DNA of 64,000 nt, taken from the NCBI GenBank assembly GCA_037447655.1, contig JBBHKE010000542.1, positions 1 through 64,000 on the forward strand, read 5' to 3'. Source of the stretch: Zygnema cylindricum. Lineage: Eukaryota > Streptophyta > Zygnematophyceae > Zygnematales > Zygnemataceae. Made by a program: the position numbers and the translations under genes. Under the pieces are notes generated by a model. It searched no databases, was not told the DNA's origin, and saw nothing but the letters and a program-made list of their open reading frames with translations. Below, one piece after another: positions 23,093 to 35,181 of the stretch; the stretch's first letter is position 1, and each line of letters begins with the position of its first letter.

Positions 23093-23254
23093 CAATCTTG
23101 GTCAAGTCACGTATCTATTTTTCACAGGTCAGTCTACTATATGTCTCCTCAACTGCGTGAAGGCAGCCATGGCTTTCTAAGTCACAGTGATTACAACAAG
23201 TATACAAAATTAGGGTGGGGACTAGGACAAGCAACAAGGAAATACATTTCAACA
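23093..23254 (-). repeat. copia B 5' LTR remnant
   Basis: Matches the right end of the copia B 3' LTR (AGTCACGTATCT, AGCCATGGCT, GACTAGGACAAGCAA) and ends TTTCAACA. Joined to RT by a deletion. Confidence 0.6.
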
Positions 23255-23259
23255 AAAAA

Positions 23260-25276
23260 CAAGACACAAAAGGGGAAGGGGGCAACATGTTTATTATAAT
23301 CCAAAAACAAAAAAAGGTTGCCAAAAAGTACAAAAAATTGGCTTATAAAAAATGAATCGAACTTACCGCTTATACCTACCTAAAATTAGGGTGAAGCTAA
23401 AGTGGCTCGGTTTTTATCACTTGTCTTTCTGATTCTCCTCCCTTCTCGCCCACATAATGTCACATAAAATCTTTTCTTCCACAATGTTGCGTATTATTAC
23501 CCCTGTTATCCTCCATCCCCTTCATGTTATCAACCACAAGCCCCTCCCTATGTAGTGGTTGCCCATCATACTTCTCATAATCCACCCCTCTCGCTTTTGC
23601 TAGTCACCCATCTTTTCTTTTCTTATCCACCTTATCCGACTAACCCTTCTTTTACATCCACCGGTCCACGTGGGCCGCCTCCTCCACCAATATTTGGTTA
23701 CGCAAATGTTACATTTAATTGAATACAAGCAAGTAGTATTAATGTTTACATTATGAAAGGTACACACTCCACTTTCTCGCCATGGGACTAGTTAATAAAT
23801 AGCGGTGTAAATCATTACCTCTCCAAAAGAGTTTATTACCTACTCACCTCTCCCCTCTACCCGCCTCAAAGAAGATTTGCTTAAGGGGCGGAAATATCTT
23901 GTTGGCTAGTCACTTTAGCCATGTTAGCGTCCCAAAATCATCCACTGAGATTGGAAAATTTATCTTTGCACTTAGCCTAGCGAAAAATATTTTTTCAGTT
24001 CGCTTAACTCTTTTTGATGGTCTAAAAGCCGTATTTGATGACGATAGAGGATTTTTTTTACAAAAAAAGGTTTGCATCAATATTGGATTTGGAGTAGACC
24101 TCTTAGAATCTTGCACCCCTTTAGGATGTGCCCTTCTCCCTTTGGCCTCTCTACTACCACCATGTGAATCCTACCTTCTTAATAATATTCCAAATAATTG
24201 TAACATGACTTGACTCTTTCGTCATTTATGTTTGGTGTTTATTAAAATTATGTTTAAGGCAATTGCCACTCTAGTCACTACTATCAAATCATGAGCATAT
24301 CACAAAAAAAATTATTTCAATTCATACTGCTATGTGCAGTCTTATGGGCGCGTGTAATATAGGCAGACCTTTATATCTTATCATGTTCATTGTTCACGCT
24401 ACTTGCTTTTGGCTCATGTTTTTTTCTTTTCCAAGTTGTTAATTTTCGTCCTCATTTCATCACAATTTTCTTTTTAGTTGTAACATGGGGGATGGTAAGG
24501 AAAATTATTCTATCCTCAGGATATTTCACCTTAATTCCATGCAAGTTACATTTGTTTTAAAATTGTGTCTATTCATTTATGCTTATTTCAATGTGCACTA
24601 CAGTACCTTTTGTATAATGTTAAAAAACTAAATTTTTTGTTAACTTCAAAGATTATAATAGTTACCTCGATTTTGTTTGACGTATGTTGTAGTTCATATT
24701 GCATCATTTTTACACATTCTTAGGTGTAGTGACTTTCAAGCGCATATCCTTGTCCACAACAATTCCTATTTAAAAAATTTGTATTAAACGACCTCGTCGA
24801 ATTTTGAAGAACATCGCAACTATAAAAGTCATTGAAAAGCAACAAATTCTTGAGACTGTTATTCAACATGGTTTCAAACACTCCTCCTCCATTAGAGAAG
24901 GCGGTTAAAGTCGAAGCCAATAAATGAAAAGTAGTATGAGGCAAGATGTAAGCAAGACAATGTTCGTAGTCAAGTTTTGATTTCAAATGTGTTGATTATG
25001 TGTAGTATGCCAAGGAGCATATATCCGCTTGGGAGCATGAAAGTAATTTGGTGTGTATGGATGTGCGTAAAACTTTCTTAGTGTCTAAGAAGGCCCTTTT
25101 CATAGGCTTGCTTAAGATCCAAACTAAGATGTGAACCTAATTACAAAAATATCAAAGAGAACCATCATGTAACCATCAACGAGTTTTTCATCAAGAATTG
25201 GCGTCATTATTATGAGTAAACCACTTGAAATTGAGTGAGAAATTATTTGACCCAAATCATAATTCGGTGATGATAA
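23260..25276. other. unassigned intergenic sequence
   Basis: No family motif, LTR or TIR was recognised. A few short frames exist (for example around 23.9-24.2 kb) but nothing supports them. Confidence 0.4.
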
Positions 25277-26520
25277 TCCGGCGTTACCGTGTCCTGGAGC
25301 AAGCGGCCTTGGAGCCAATCATCTGTCGACTAGACACACGTGACTCACAACACGTAACGCGCGACATGCGACGTGCGACTTTGTCGGGAGACAAGTTAGC
25401 GAACCGCTCCTATCGCCGCGGCAGCTAGTGCGTGTAGAAATTAATGGTCCATTTTAAGTATTTTCTAGGTCTAAATAGAAATATAGAAAGAAGCCGAGGC
25501 AGTCTACCTCTAGTTTCTCTCTCTCACTCTCAAACTTGTCACAGTCACTGAGAAATTAGAGAGGGAGCTAGAGCCATGGCTACCTAGGCTATCCAGAGGT
25601 TTACGGGAAATTTATATTAGTTAGGGGTTTATTTACTAAAAGGTATATGCCGGCCACAGGATTTGATCCTGGTACCTACCGGCCGGCAGACAGCAGGTAG
25701 CCTGTAGCCTTAGCCGTTAAGTCTAGAACTAGTGTTACGTACTATATCGTTTAATATTTAATTAAACATCAAAACGTAGGATAATTCATTTAACTGTAAC
25801 TGTTTACGGGATACATAGATCCGGTAATGTATAAGTATGGATTACGGTTCGGACAAGAAATCAATACCGCGCATTTATTTCTTTAGTGAAACGAATACCG
25901 CGCATGTATTTATTGCGGCTACGATTAAATTCGAATTTAATCGGACGGCCGGAATTAGCGCCGAGATCGCGGAAGAAGATTTCGGCGGTTTGTGGCCATC
26001 GCCACATCGAATGACACGTGGCAAAATTACATTGGATCGTGGTATCTCTAGAGATTATGGCACCGAATCCGGATATGACATGTGTCGACAATTAGGCCAT
26101 ATCGTACAATGTCCGTACATAAAGTACACCGGCACGTGTACTTTTGCGTACGGAACTGTAATCTGATTGGTTCCGTACATCAGTAGATAGAGTCTGTGAG
26201 AGAGATAGGACTTAGAAAAATTAGGAGATAGGACCCTCTCTCCCAGAGAGCTTCTGTACAAAAGGTCAACTTTGACCCTCCATAACTTACTGCTCAAGGG
26301 AGCAAATTCAGAGATTCTTTTTGCTATCGACTCATGGGAGTCTTGCCTTCACAAGGGTGAATGTGGTTAGAGTTTTTGTCTTCCAGGGTGGCAGTCGTTT
26401 TTGCTGAAACACAAAGGGGTCAAAATTATTGTAGAGGCTTCTTGGAAGCTGTCTACTCTGAGGACTTATGGAGGTCTCACAGTTTCAGTGCGGACCTCTC
26501 AACACTATTATAAAAAAATA
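25277..26520 (+). pseudogene. LTPG promoter relic split by a solo LTR
   Basis: 25277-25432 matches the promoter block of the LTPG copy at 39442 (GCGTTACCGTG, ACTTTGTCGGG, CAAGTTAGCGAACCGCTC, CCGCGGCAGCT). 26488 to about 26520 continues it (GTGCGGACCTC, then CACTATTATAAAA). The coding region that should follow is absent. Confidence 0.7.
25433..26487 (+). mobile_element. solo LTR in the LTPG promoter (1055 bp)
   Basis: TGTAGAAATTAATGG to CACAGTTTCA, with perfect 5-bp target duplications GTGCG at 25428-25432 and 26488-26492. Same LTR family as copia A. It sits between the G-box part and the TATA part of the promoter relic. Confidence 0.85.
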
Positions 26521-26567
26521 TTATAACACTATTATAACACTATTATATTAGCACTATTATAAAATGA
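26493..26567 (+). repeat. reiterated TATA segment
   Basis: The LTPG TATA neighbourhood CACTATTATAA occurs about four times in tandem (CACTATTATAA, ACACTATTATAA, ACACTATTAT, GCACTATTATAA). Confidence 0.7.
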
Positions 26568-26574
26568 TAACTGT

Positions 26575-29155
26575 TTACTGATGAAGTTACATTATGAGTT
26601 CGAGAACATAGTCATCCGTGTGCAGGACTTTCCGAACTCAAGGTGGATATGGAAATCAGTGGTAGGGATGATTCTCGTTCGGGAGAATACGATTGAGATC
26701 CGAAGGGGAGGAAAGAGTGGCTAAGCCTTGGCAACTGCGACCGATTGGAGGAACAAGGATTCTCGGAAACCGGTCGGAAACTATGGGGGGGGGAGGGAGC
26801 AAAAAAATGAGACCGACAAGTTCGGACCAAGGGCTCCCAAAGGTTTATGTCATTTTTGTAAGAAACCTGGGCACTATATGGCAGAGTGCACTAAGCTAAC
26901 CGAGCTTCGGTGAAAGGAGGGGCAGACTAGTGGTACCTCGAGAGGAAAGAAAAAGGCCCTTGTGACACAGGTACATGAGGCGGAATCCGAGGACGAGGAC
27001 GATGAGCTCTTTTTAGATGAGGAGTTTGAGGCGAAAAACGAGGTCGAAATACCACGAAAGCAAAAATGTGCTTACGGTGGATTGAAAAGCGAAGCAGGCT
27101 GGATTGTAGATTTAGGTGCCTCCATGCACATGTGTAAGGATAGGCACCTGTTCACTAAGATAAGAAATATTCCCACCGTAGAGATAGAGTACAGGGATGG
27201 GAGGATAGTCACCACTACTCTTCTAGGATCGGTAGATTTGAAAGTGTTACTAGAAGGAAAGACATCCATAGTAACATTCTCCGATGTATTGTTTATTCCG
27301 GAGCTGAACAAAAACCTCATCTCTACATCCGTATTAGATGACAAGGGTTTTTTTACTAGCACTAGGGAAGGAGTCTTTACTGCTAGTTTTAAGGTGGATG
27401 TCTATTTCATTGTTGAGAAAGGTAGCCATGGGATGTTTAGGCTGGTTTTAAGTAATGAAAAGAAGAAACTTTATTATGCTAGTTTTCATGATATTATGAT
27501 GTGGCATAAGAGGCTTGGGCATGTGAATCTAGACAAGTTAAGAGAGATGAAAAAGATGGGAGTGGTGGAAGGGATTAAGGTCAGTAAAATGATAATATAA
27601 GTGATTGTAGTGGATGTGCTCAAGGTAAAACACACAGATTACCCTTTCCTAAAAGAGCCACCTATAAGGGGGAAAAAAATCTAGATCTAGTACACACAGA
27701 TATTTGGGGACCGGCTAAAGTGCCCTCACCGGGGGGGAAGAGATTTATGATGACTATCACTGATGATTGGTCTCGGTATTCCCGAGTGTATTTTTTGAAA
27801 AATAAGTCCGAAGCTCAGGATTGTTTAGACAATATAAAGCATGGAGCGAAAAACTCAATGAAACTCCAATCAAAAGAATACGGAGTGATAATGGTGGAGA
27901 GTATACTTTTAACCAGTTTGAGGATTTTCTGAGGGAAGATGGGGTCCAACACCAAAAGACAGTTCCAGAAAAACCCGGAACAAAATGGGGTAGCTGAAAG
28001 GTTAAACAGAACACTAAGTGATAGTGCTAAAAGTATGTTGTCAGATAAGAAGATAGGAAAAAGGTTTTGGGTAGAATCAATGAACTGTGCTAATTACCTC
28101 AAAAATAGAGTTCTTACTTCAGCAATAAAAGATCAAACACCTTATGAGAGACGGAGAGGCCATAAACCAGATATATCTCACTTAAAGGTTTTCGGCAGTC
28201 AAGTATTCAGTCTAGATATTGATCGGTCCAATTGGAAGCTAGATCCTAAAGGAAAACCGGGATACTTATTAGGATATGATGAGGATGTTAAAGGATATAG
28301 AGTTTATGATCTAAAAAGGGAAGATATAATCTTAGTAAAGCATCTAGTAGTTATGGATGAAGGAAAGTTTGTGGATCCCTTCAAGTATACAAAGTCAGTA
28401 AAAATCATATTTGAGTCAGAAAATTCCGATGACTTTGAGCTTCCTAACTATCTAGGTTTTAGAGAGGATGACATTCTTGCAGGTACAAATCAGACCAAAA
28501 AGGACTCGGCTGTGGAAACTCCAGTGACAACTCTACCCGAAGTGGAAAACGTGGTGGAAATTGATTCGGAATCAAGGGATAGGGGAGAAGCCGAGTTTGT
28601 TCGAAAGAATCCACGAGAACCATCTATTCCGGCCTCAGATTTTTAGGGGGGAAGGAGAAGTAGCAAAAGACTGCAAGAAAAACAGGTTAATAACAAGGTA
28701 ACTAAACTATCTCATCAAGATGAACCTCAAACTTATGGAGAGGCGATGACTTAACCAGAAAGAAATCGGTGGAAGACAACCATCAATGAGTAGATGGCCT
28801 CAATTATGGCAGCCGATACTTGGGAGCTGGTGCATTCTCCACCTAACCGAAAACCAATCGGTTGTAAGTGGGTTTCAAATTAAAACTGAACCCAGATAAC
28901 ACAATCGAGCGCTACAAGGCCCGACTAGTGGCAAAGGGATTTACACAAAAGGAGGGAATTGACTACGAGGAAACCTTTGCCCCGGTGGTCAGATTTCCCT
29001 CCGTCCGCATACTTCTCTGCCTGGTAGCAGCGAAAGACATGGAAGTGCACTAGATGGACATCAAAACAACCGTTTTGCATGGAGAATTGGAAGAGGAGAT
29101 CTTCATGCGACAACCCGAAGGGTTTGTAGAGGAAAGGATAGGAGGTTTTGAAATT
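26575..29155 (+). pseudogene. LTR-less copia gag-pol
   Basis: Plus-strand copia A relative without adjoining LTRs. It begins in mid-gag (LMKL-type segment), then a zinc knuckle CHFCKKPGHYMAEC near 26855, protease in 26962-27600 (VDLGAS instead of VDSGAS) and integrase HHCC (WHKRLGHVN) near 27500. The integrase core is split by a frameshift near 27900, then NPEQNGVAERLNRT to the linker lies in 27939-28646. RT starts in 28868-29053 ([14 protein letters not shown]) and stops near 29155. Several long frames remain, but the gene is interrupted and the protease serine codon is changed. Confidence 0.75.
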
Positions 29156-29159
29156 CCTA

Positions 29160-29400
29160 TAAAATGGTCCCAAATCTTCTCGTGTTTGAAAAAATGCATG
29201 GCTGAAAATGACCAATCATAGAAGTTTTGGCCATCAAACTTCTGGATACTATTATAAGTGGCATGGCTAGGCCCATAACCTATTGGAGGTGGATTGGCGG
29301 AAGCCATGAAATTGTACACAAGAGAAAGATCAATGCATTGGAGAGAGGAATTGATTTGTATTTGGGATGATTTCATTAAGTGAGAAGAGTCACTTATATA
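29160..29400 (-). pseudogene. N-terminal copia gag relic of another family
   Basis: Minus-strand frame with SIQKFDGQNFYDWSFSAM and KIWDHFIG, the W-containing start of copia Gag (DUF4219/UBN2 type). It contains GGTTATGGGCC, the same anticodon-arm PBS-like string, just upstream. Sequence beyond about 29330 may be its 5' LTR. Confidence 0.5.
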
Positions 29401-29499
29401 CAAAATATACAGTGCTAATTACTGTGGAGTCTAAACGTTCTACGTTACGCTGTAACAAAGGAATCCTAGTCTAGATTCTAACAAATGTATGTAGGACAA

Positions 29500-29688
29500 A
29501 AGACAGGACCGTCGCCCAAAAGACTGGACCGACGGTCAAAGGACTTGTACGTAAAATGACTAGACCGACGTATGTGATAAAAAGTACAAATGACTGGACC
29601 GATGTATGGAAGTACGGACAGGACCAAAAGTGAGACGTCGACTTGACCGACGTAAGAAAAGTACGGAATAACCTAACGCTAAATGTCC
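29500..29688. other. short degenerate repeats
   Basis: Irregular repeats of GACTGGACCGACG / GACAGGACCG about every 30-40 bp. Possibly LTR-derived. Confidence 0.4.
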
Positions 29689-30375
29689 CTTAATAAGGGA
29701 GAGGGAGAGGGAGTGAGGGGAAAGGGAGGAGGCGGACTGGATGAGTTAAAGCTTAAGGAAAGCGAGGACGAAGGGGAAGTGCTTGGAGAAGCATCGGTCA
29801 TCCCAGGATCGGGAAGAAATGGGAAGACTTGGGAGGTGGTTGGGCGGAGAGAGAGGAAGAGGGAGGAGATTAGTAAAACGGTCGTAAAGACCGTGCGAGC
29901 GTTCGCACCCATGATCGGTTGGATTTCGTTTTCTACTTTTTGGAAGGTGCAACATGTTCGTGACCTTTAGGGAAAGATAAAAAGGAAGTTTCGAACGGAC
30001 GGACATAAAATATGGAAATATTTCACGCGTTGGTTTCGTTGACGACTTGACCTTATGTTTTATTTTTTATAATAGTGTTGCGAGGTCCGCACGAGCTACC
30101 GCGGCGACAAGAGCGGTTCGCTAACTTGTCGCCTGACAAAGTCGCACGTAGCTGGTCAGGCGTCACTTTTCACGTGTCCGAGCGACAGATGCGCTTGTCC
30201 AGGTCACGGTAACGCCGAAGAAATTATTTCTTCCGGCGCGCAGAGACAAACGACGATCTTCCCCGTTTGTGTAACCGATTGCGCTAAAACTCTGCAACAT
30301 GTGACTTGTTACATCGAACCGTTGCCTCCTCCACAATGCAGATCTAATGACTACTATTTGACCATATGTTTGAAA
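29689..30375 (-). pseudogene. truncated LTPG gene (5' part and promoter)
   Basis: The start codon is at 29912-29910, and [20 protein letters not shown] matches the copies at 39442 and 58837. The frame is cut in the Ser/Pro linker at about 29689, before any of the eight cysteines, so no lipid-binding domain remains. The promoter block with TATA (about 30060-30080) and the rest of the shared module extends to about 30375. Confidence 0.85.
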
Positions 30376-30599
30376 GTGGCCCGCTACTATATTTTTCATT
30401 TAGTTGCTTGTCTATACAACATTGGGTCAAATTAACGATAAATTTCTTAAATTTCTCGTTTAGAATCTGATACTTAAGATGTTTTTAACATATAAGATAA
30501 TTTTCTTAATCACCAACATAAAAAAAATAATCGGTTCTTTAAACTCAACCCGATATCGATTGTATTGTTACCATTTTTACTCAGATTTACACTTTTTTT

Positions 30600-30930
30600 T
30601 CACTCATATTGGTTAGAAGAAAAAAAAAGGTGTTTAAATTGAGGGGTTTTTGTTCGTTTTCATCTGTTGTTTGAGAAACATCGATGGAAATATAGAATTA
30701 AACAGGAATCCAACCAACCTAAAATTTCCCAAACATTTTGGTCCAAACCAGTTGTTGAGCAAAAACAACAAAAAAAACAAAAGATAAAAAATAAAAAATC
30801 AATCGTCTCCGATGTCACTGTGCGTAAAAAAACCACCCACTAACACCCATTTACAACCGATTATCCTTCTTACCCCTCTTCTCATCCCTCTTACCATCCT
30901 AAAACTACCCCGTCATATTGATATTATCGT
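30600..30930 (-). pseudogene. relic of LTPG 3' flank
   Basis: Alignable by eye with 56380-56740 in the inverted-repeat arm (GTTTTCATCTGTT, TTTGAGAAACAT, the AAAAATAAAAAATCA block, the CAGTTATCCTT-like block). It lies upstream of the 29.9-kb promoter, so it is a piece of another copy. Confidence 0.5.
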
Positions 30931-31116
30931 AATAATCACCAAAATGAGCCCACAACTGATACATAGAGAATTACACCAAACGTGGAGCATAAACACACCA
31001 TCATTTTGAGAGAGAGATATAAACCAAATAATCTTTACCAAAAGAAACATCTCGCTATCTCTCGCTCAATCGCCCCATTACTTAGACAACAAAAAACTAC
31101 AATTCAACAAAAACTA

Positions 31117-31334
31117 CACCGTGAATCGCTATTAGCGTTCATGAAGATATTTGCGGTCCCCTTTTTTTTGACCGAAATTCTCAAATAGAATTATTAATTC
31201 TATTTTGGAAAACCCTAAATTCTTAATTAGAGTCAATGATTTCCTTGAAAATCCCCAAATTCCCAAATAGCGTTCATATCGCTATTTGTTTCATAACGCT
31301 ATTTATTTCATTACGCTAATAGCGATTCACGGTG
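31117..31334. mobile_element. Stowaway-like MITE (218 bp)
   Basis: Perfect terminal inverted repeats of at least 22 bp beginning CACCGTGAATCGCTATTAGC, flanked by TA at 31115-31116 and 31335-31336. No coding capacity. TA target duplication and small size fit Tc1/mariner-derived MITEs. Confidence 0.75.
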
Positions 31335-31599
31335 TAGTGTACACGGTGTGCAGAATGCGCGCTAACAAAACACCTCCAAATGAGTGGCATTTGTACAAAG
31401 TACAACAACATCTCAAACTGAAACTACATATAAAGGATCAAGACCGCTCGAACAAACAAACACATACAGACGCGAATTGAATCGAGAAAACTCAAAAGCA
31501 AAACATAAGAGACTTACCGATTTGCGCCAATATCCCCTATGGTCGACTCCACGATGTTTCTCAAAATTCCCCCTCTCATAGTGAGAATCACTTCGAGCT

Positions 31600-33780
31600 C
31601 ATAACAATCCTAATTTAGGTTGTCGCCTCAAAACTACATCGTATATAGGGGGTTTTGTCAACATATTGGCAACACCATCCGTACTTGAAGCATATTGAAA
31701 TTCTACCACCTTTGCTATTACAAAATCTTGTACGAAATGCAACTAAATTAGTATGGGTTTTGTACGCTTTTGAAACCATATTTTTCACAAGGGCTATAGA
31801 GCTCATACTATATTCACTTCCTTTTAATATGATTTCTTCAACGCTTGAAATTTCTTCAACAACTGAAAAGGCCACCAAAATATTGGGTCGTGTACCCACT
31901 GCTTCACACTAGCGATATTGAAACTTAGAATCCAAAGGAGTTGAAACCAGTTGAGTGAAGCGTGGAAATCGTGTTAAGATTACCTTGCAACAGTGAGCGT
32001 GACATAATTTAATGTCTCCGTTCTCATCACGAATCCGTGGGATATAAAGAACCCCGCCACGGTCTACTATACGAAAATATTGACGGATGTAGTATTTTGT
32101 TTCGCAAACTCTGTCCAAACTGGCCGAATTCACTATGAAGTCGTCACATATACAAAAAAGGATAATGTGATCAACTCATTCCCCCTTAACATAAACGCCT
32201 GAATCTGAGACCGTACGAACAAACTCATACTCTATTTAAACGTTATGGAGGCGAATGTACCACATGCATGAATGTACCACATGCATGGCGCCTATTTCAA
32301 CGCTCAAAGGGATGTGCAAAGCCGCCATCCTTACCTACCTAGGAAGTCACACCTTCCAAGAACTTTATATATACCTCTTCCTCTAAGTCGCCATTTAAAA
32401 CGGTCGTCTCTATGTCCATTTGATGGACATGTTTCTTCCATTCTGTCAGAAGGGCAACTGTCATCCGTGGAGAATCTATATTTACTACACGAGGAGTCTT
32501 TGTGTAGTCCACCACCTCTTTATGCTAGAACCCCTTGAAAACAAGTCGAGCCTTATAATTCCCATCCTCACCCAATGCACAACTTGTAGTTTGGAAAACC
32601 CACTCTGCATAATGCCCTTCTCCCTTTTGGTAATCTCACCTCAAATGTGCGATTTATCCATTATATAATTTTTCTTCTCCCATGATGGCTTCCATTTTGA
32701 CTACCGTTCACAAAGCCACCCTACTTCAAAATATGATTCTCACACAATGATCGTTGTAAGAGAAATTCTGCCTCTTTCGCATCCAAAATAAAATAATTTG
32801 ATTTTGAAACGTGTCGTCTTTTCTTGTCACAAGAAAGCTTATCCAACTTCTTCCCTCTCGTCTCTCAGGTAATCCTCCAAACTGTCACAACATTCTCCTC
32901 TTTCGGTTCTTCCTCTCTCAAGTTGGGTAAGCTAGAGTTTAAAATTTGGAATTTTGGAGTATCCTCACGCATTCGAGAATTTCGGTTCTAATACTTCAAT
33001 GTCAATTTCCCCTTTTGAGAACTCCTAATTTCCCCTTTTTCAAATTGACATTCAATTCTAGCTCGTCGTCGTAATACGAACCCTAGATGTCAAAAAAACT
33101 CTAGTTTCTGCTGCTTATATATATCAAAATTCTTCTTCAAATTCTTGACATTTCAATTGTTTTAGATCCCAGTGAAATTTGACATCGTGAGATTCCTCCA
33201 CAACATTTGAACCTGGTCCCAAAAAGGCGGTATAAATTCCCCTTTGAGTTGTGGCCCACAAAGATACCCAGACTCTTCACTTTTCTAACGAACATGGTTG
33301 CAGGACCAACACAAACCAGCAAGTCACGCTCTCTTTCTATACCATAACTCGTGCAATTTTTTGTCACCGGAGATAGAATGTAATTCTTTGATTACAAAAG
33401 TAATTTGCAAGATTGCTTCTCCCGACAAATTTGTTTTTTGATCAGAGTTATAAATCACAATGCTTCCAATTTCTTCCAAAGTTTTGTTTTCCATCTCAAC
33501 CACTGTTAAATTTCAGAAACAAGAAGCGGTGAACTGGTGCCCTATTCCCCATTCCCTACGATATCATTTTGACACCACAAATTCTACTCCATTTTTTGTT
33601 AAAATCCCTTTTGAATTTTTGGTCATATGGCCTTTCGGTCATCCTATGCCACTCTAAAATGCTTTTCATACATCACATTTCTTCTTTAACAAACCCCACA
33701 GGAGTCGCAAAAAGTCATCCACAATGACAAAAGTATAACGATTTTCCCCAATGCTCTCGAGCTTGATATTCCTACACAAA
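31600..33780 (-). pseudogene. decayed copia pol (integrase to RNase H)
   Basis: On the minus strand, RNase H end pieces occur near 31.6-31.9 kb (SIALVKNMVSKA...). RT pieces occur near 32.2-32.6 kb (the M-D-I-E-T and E-E-E-V-Y-I-K region in broken frames). Integrase C-terminal GIFVGHNSKGNLYRLF is in 33137-33367 and integrase core pieces lie near 33.45-33.75 kb. Many stops. A different copia lineage from A/B. Confidence 0.65.
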
Positions 33781-33854
33781 TCAACATCACCAATTCCAAC
33801 GAATGTTGGGCATAAATTTCGGATCCTTAAACCGGATCTTGTTCACAATTTTGC

Positions 33855-34099
33855 GCTAGATCGGATCGCTTCGCGATCTGCCGTACATTTGACTTACATA
33901 TTTCGTACTTCACACCACCCACTTAGTTTAGTATATCCCAAAAACAATTAGTACCATTACTCCCCCCAATCCACAAATCCACTTGAACCTCCACAATAAA
34001 TCCAAATAGCATACGCATTAAAATCGCGTACTGTACTAATAAACCATTGTGTACGCATGAAACGAAATACACGCACGAAATTAACCTTTCAAACCAACA
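33855..34099 (-). repeat. LTR fragment related to the copia D LTR
   Basis: Shares the GATCGGATCGCTTCGCGATC palindrome region and the TACGCA...ACGCACGAAA end segment with the copia D LTRs. It ends CAAACCAACA and abuts copia E coding sequence. Confidence 0.55.
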
Positions 34100-35181
34100 C
34101 CTTTCACCTCCAACTCCTCGTTGAGGAGGAGTTCTCCATCGTCCTGATCGTAATCCTCTTCCGTGACTTATGTTGCCACAAATGCCTTTTTCTTTCCTGC
34201 AGCTGATTTATCGATCCGCCCCTCCTTCAATCTTAGCTCTGTGAGTTTAGTACACTCCGCCATGTAATGTTTTGGCTTGTTACAAAAGGTACAAAGCCCT
34301 TTCAGAGGCCTTGATCCAGATTCGCTCGATTGGTTTCTTCTTCCTCCTCCACCAAAGTTGCCATAAGTTTTCTTGGAATCCTTATCCCCCCAATTAGTTC
34401 CAGCAGCCAATGCTTGAACACTCTTCCCTCCTCTCCGAATCTCAATGTACTTTCCCGTACCAAAATCATCCCGACAACGGAGTTCTAGATCCATCGATGA
34501 TATCGCAAATCCTGAACCCTGTTAACAATGCTTTCATAATCATCTGGAAGTTTCATTAACAAAGTATTCACCTTCTCTTTCTAGGTCTCCCTTTTCCCTA
34601 CACTCTCCCACTCCATAAATAACCCAGCCAAGTCATTACAAAAGTCTAATATATTTCCTCATTTGTAAACATATGCTTGTACCTTCTGATCTGCTAGCTT
34701 CTGCTGCTGATTCATACCACTTTTGTAAATGTTGACAAGAGCCTCCCACAACTCGGCCGCCTTGTCTACATGAAGGTGAGGTGTAACAACTGCTTGAGTG
34801 AGACGCCCGAGAATAAAATGAGTTGCCACAATGTTGTTGAAATCCCAGTTTTGAGTATCATTTGCCTCGGTTTTATGAACATCCACTACCGGTACCGATC
34901 CAATAGCTATCGGTGTGCGTTTCTCCTTCCCCTTCTCCTTTCCTTTGTCTACTACGATGATTTCTCCATCATCTTCTACCATCTCTGCTTCCGCAGATCC
35001 TCTTGTGAATCGAGATCCTCCAAATCCAGATAGAACACCCAATTTTGCAATTGGTCGCCGCACACAACCACTCACAATGCCCCATAGCCGTTTTTCAAAC
35101 AATGCACCCCTCATCATGGTTTCCCAGGATATGTACCGCGTTCCATTGAAAATGGGCACCCTAGAGGGTGGGCATATAACC
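34100..35181 (-). pseudogene. copia E gag (with zinc knuckle)
   Basis: Gag N-terminus at 34659-35159 (VPIFNGTRYISWETMM ... LTQAVVTPHLHVDKAAELWEAL). The zinc knuckle CTFCNKPKHYMAEC is in 34168-34494. Frames are broken near 34500-34650. Downstream protease and pol are missing, replaced by the LTR fragment at 33855-34099. The PBS region next to the LTR reads GGTTATATGCCCACC. Confidence 0.7.

Larger units (their letters stand above)
12082..23254 (-). mobile_element. copia B: old LTR retrotransposon, host of nested insertions
   Basis: Minus-strand element with a 3' LTR at 12082-14273 (split by a solo LTR), an internal pol relic at 14274-14635 and 22301-23092 (split by copia A) and a 5' LTR remnant at 23093-23254. 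The outer ends are TG at 12082 and ACA at 23254, flanked by AAAAA at 12077-12081 and 23255-23259. AAAAA is low complexity, so this TSD is suggestive. Gag, protease, integrase and part of RT are missing between RT and the 5' LTR remnant. Confidence 0.65.

Noticed and set aside
23899-24213. 104-residue plus-strand frame
   Set aside because: No homology, no composition signal and no neighbouring support in a TE-rich stretch.
29050-29403. Intact small host gene on the minus strand
   Set aside because: The frame matches the N-terminus of copia Gag and is overlapped by the end of the plus-strand RT relic.
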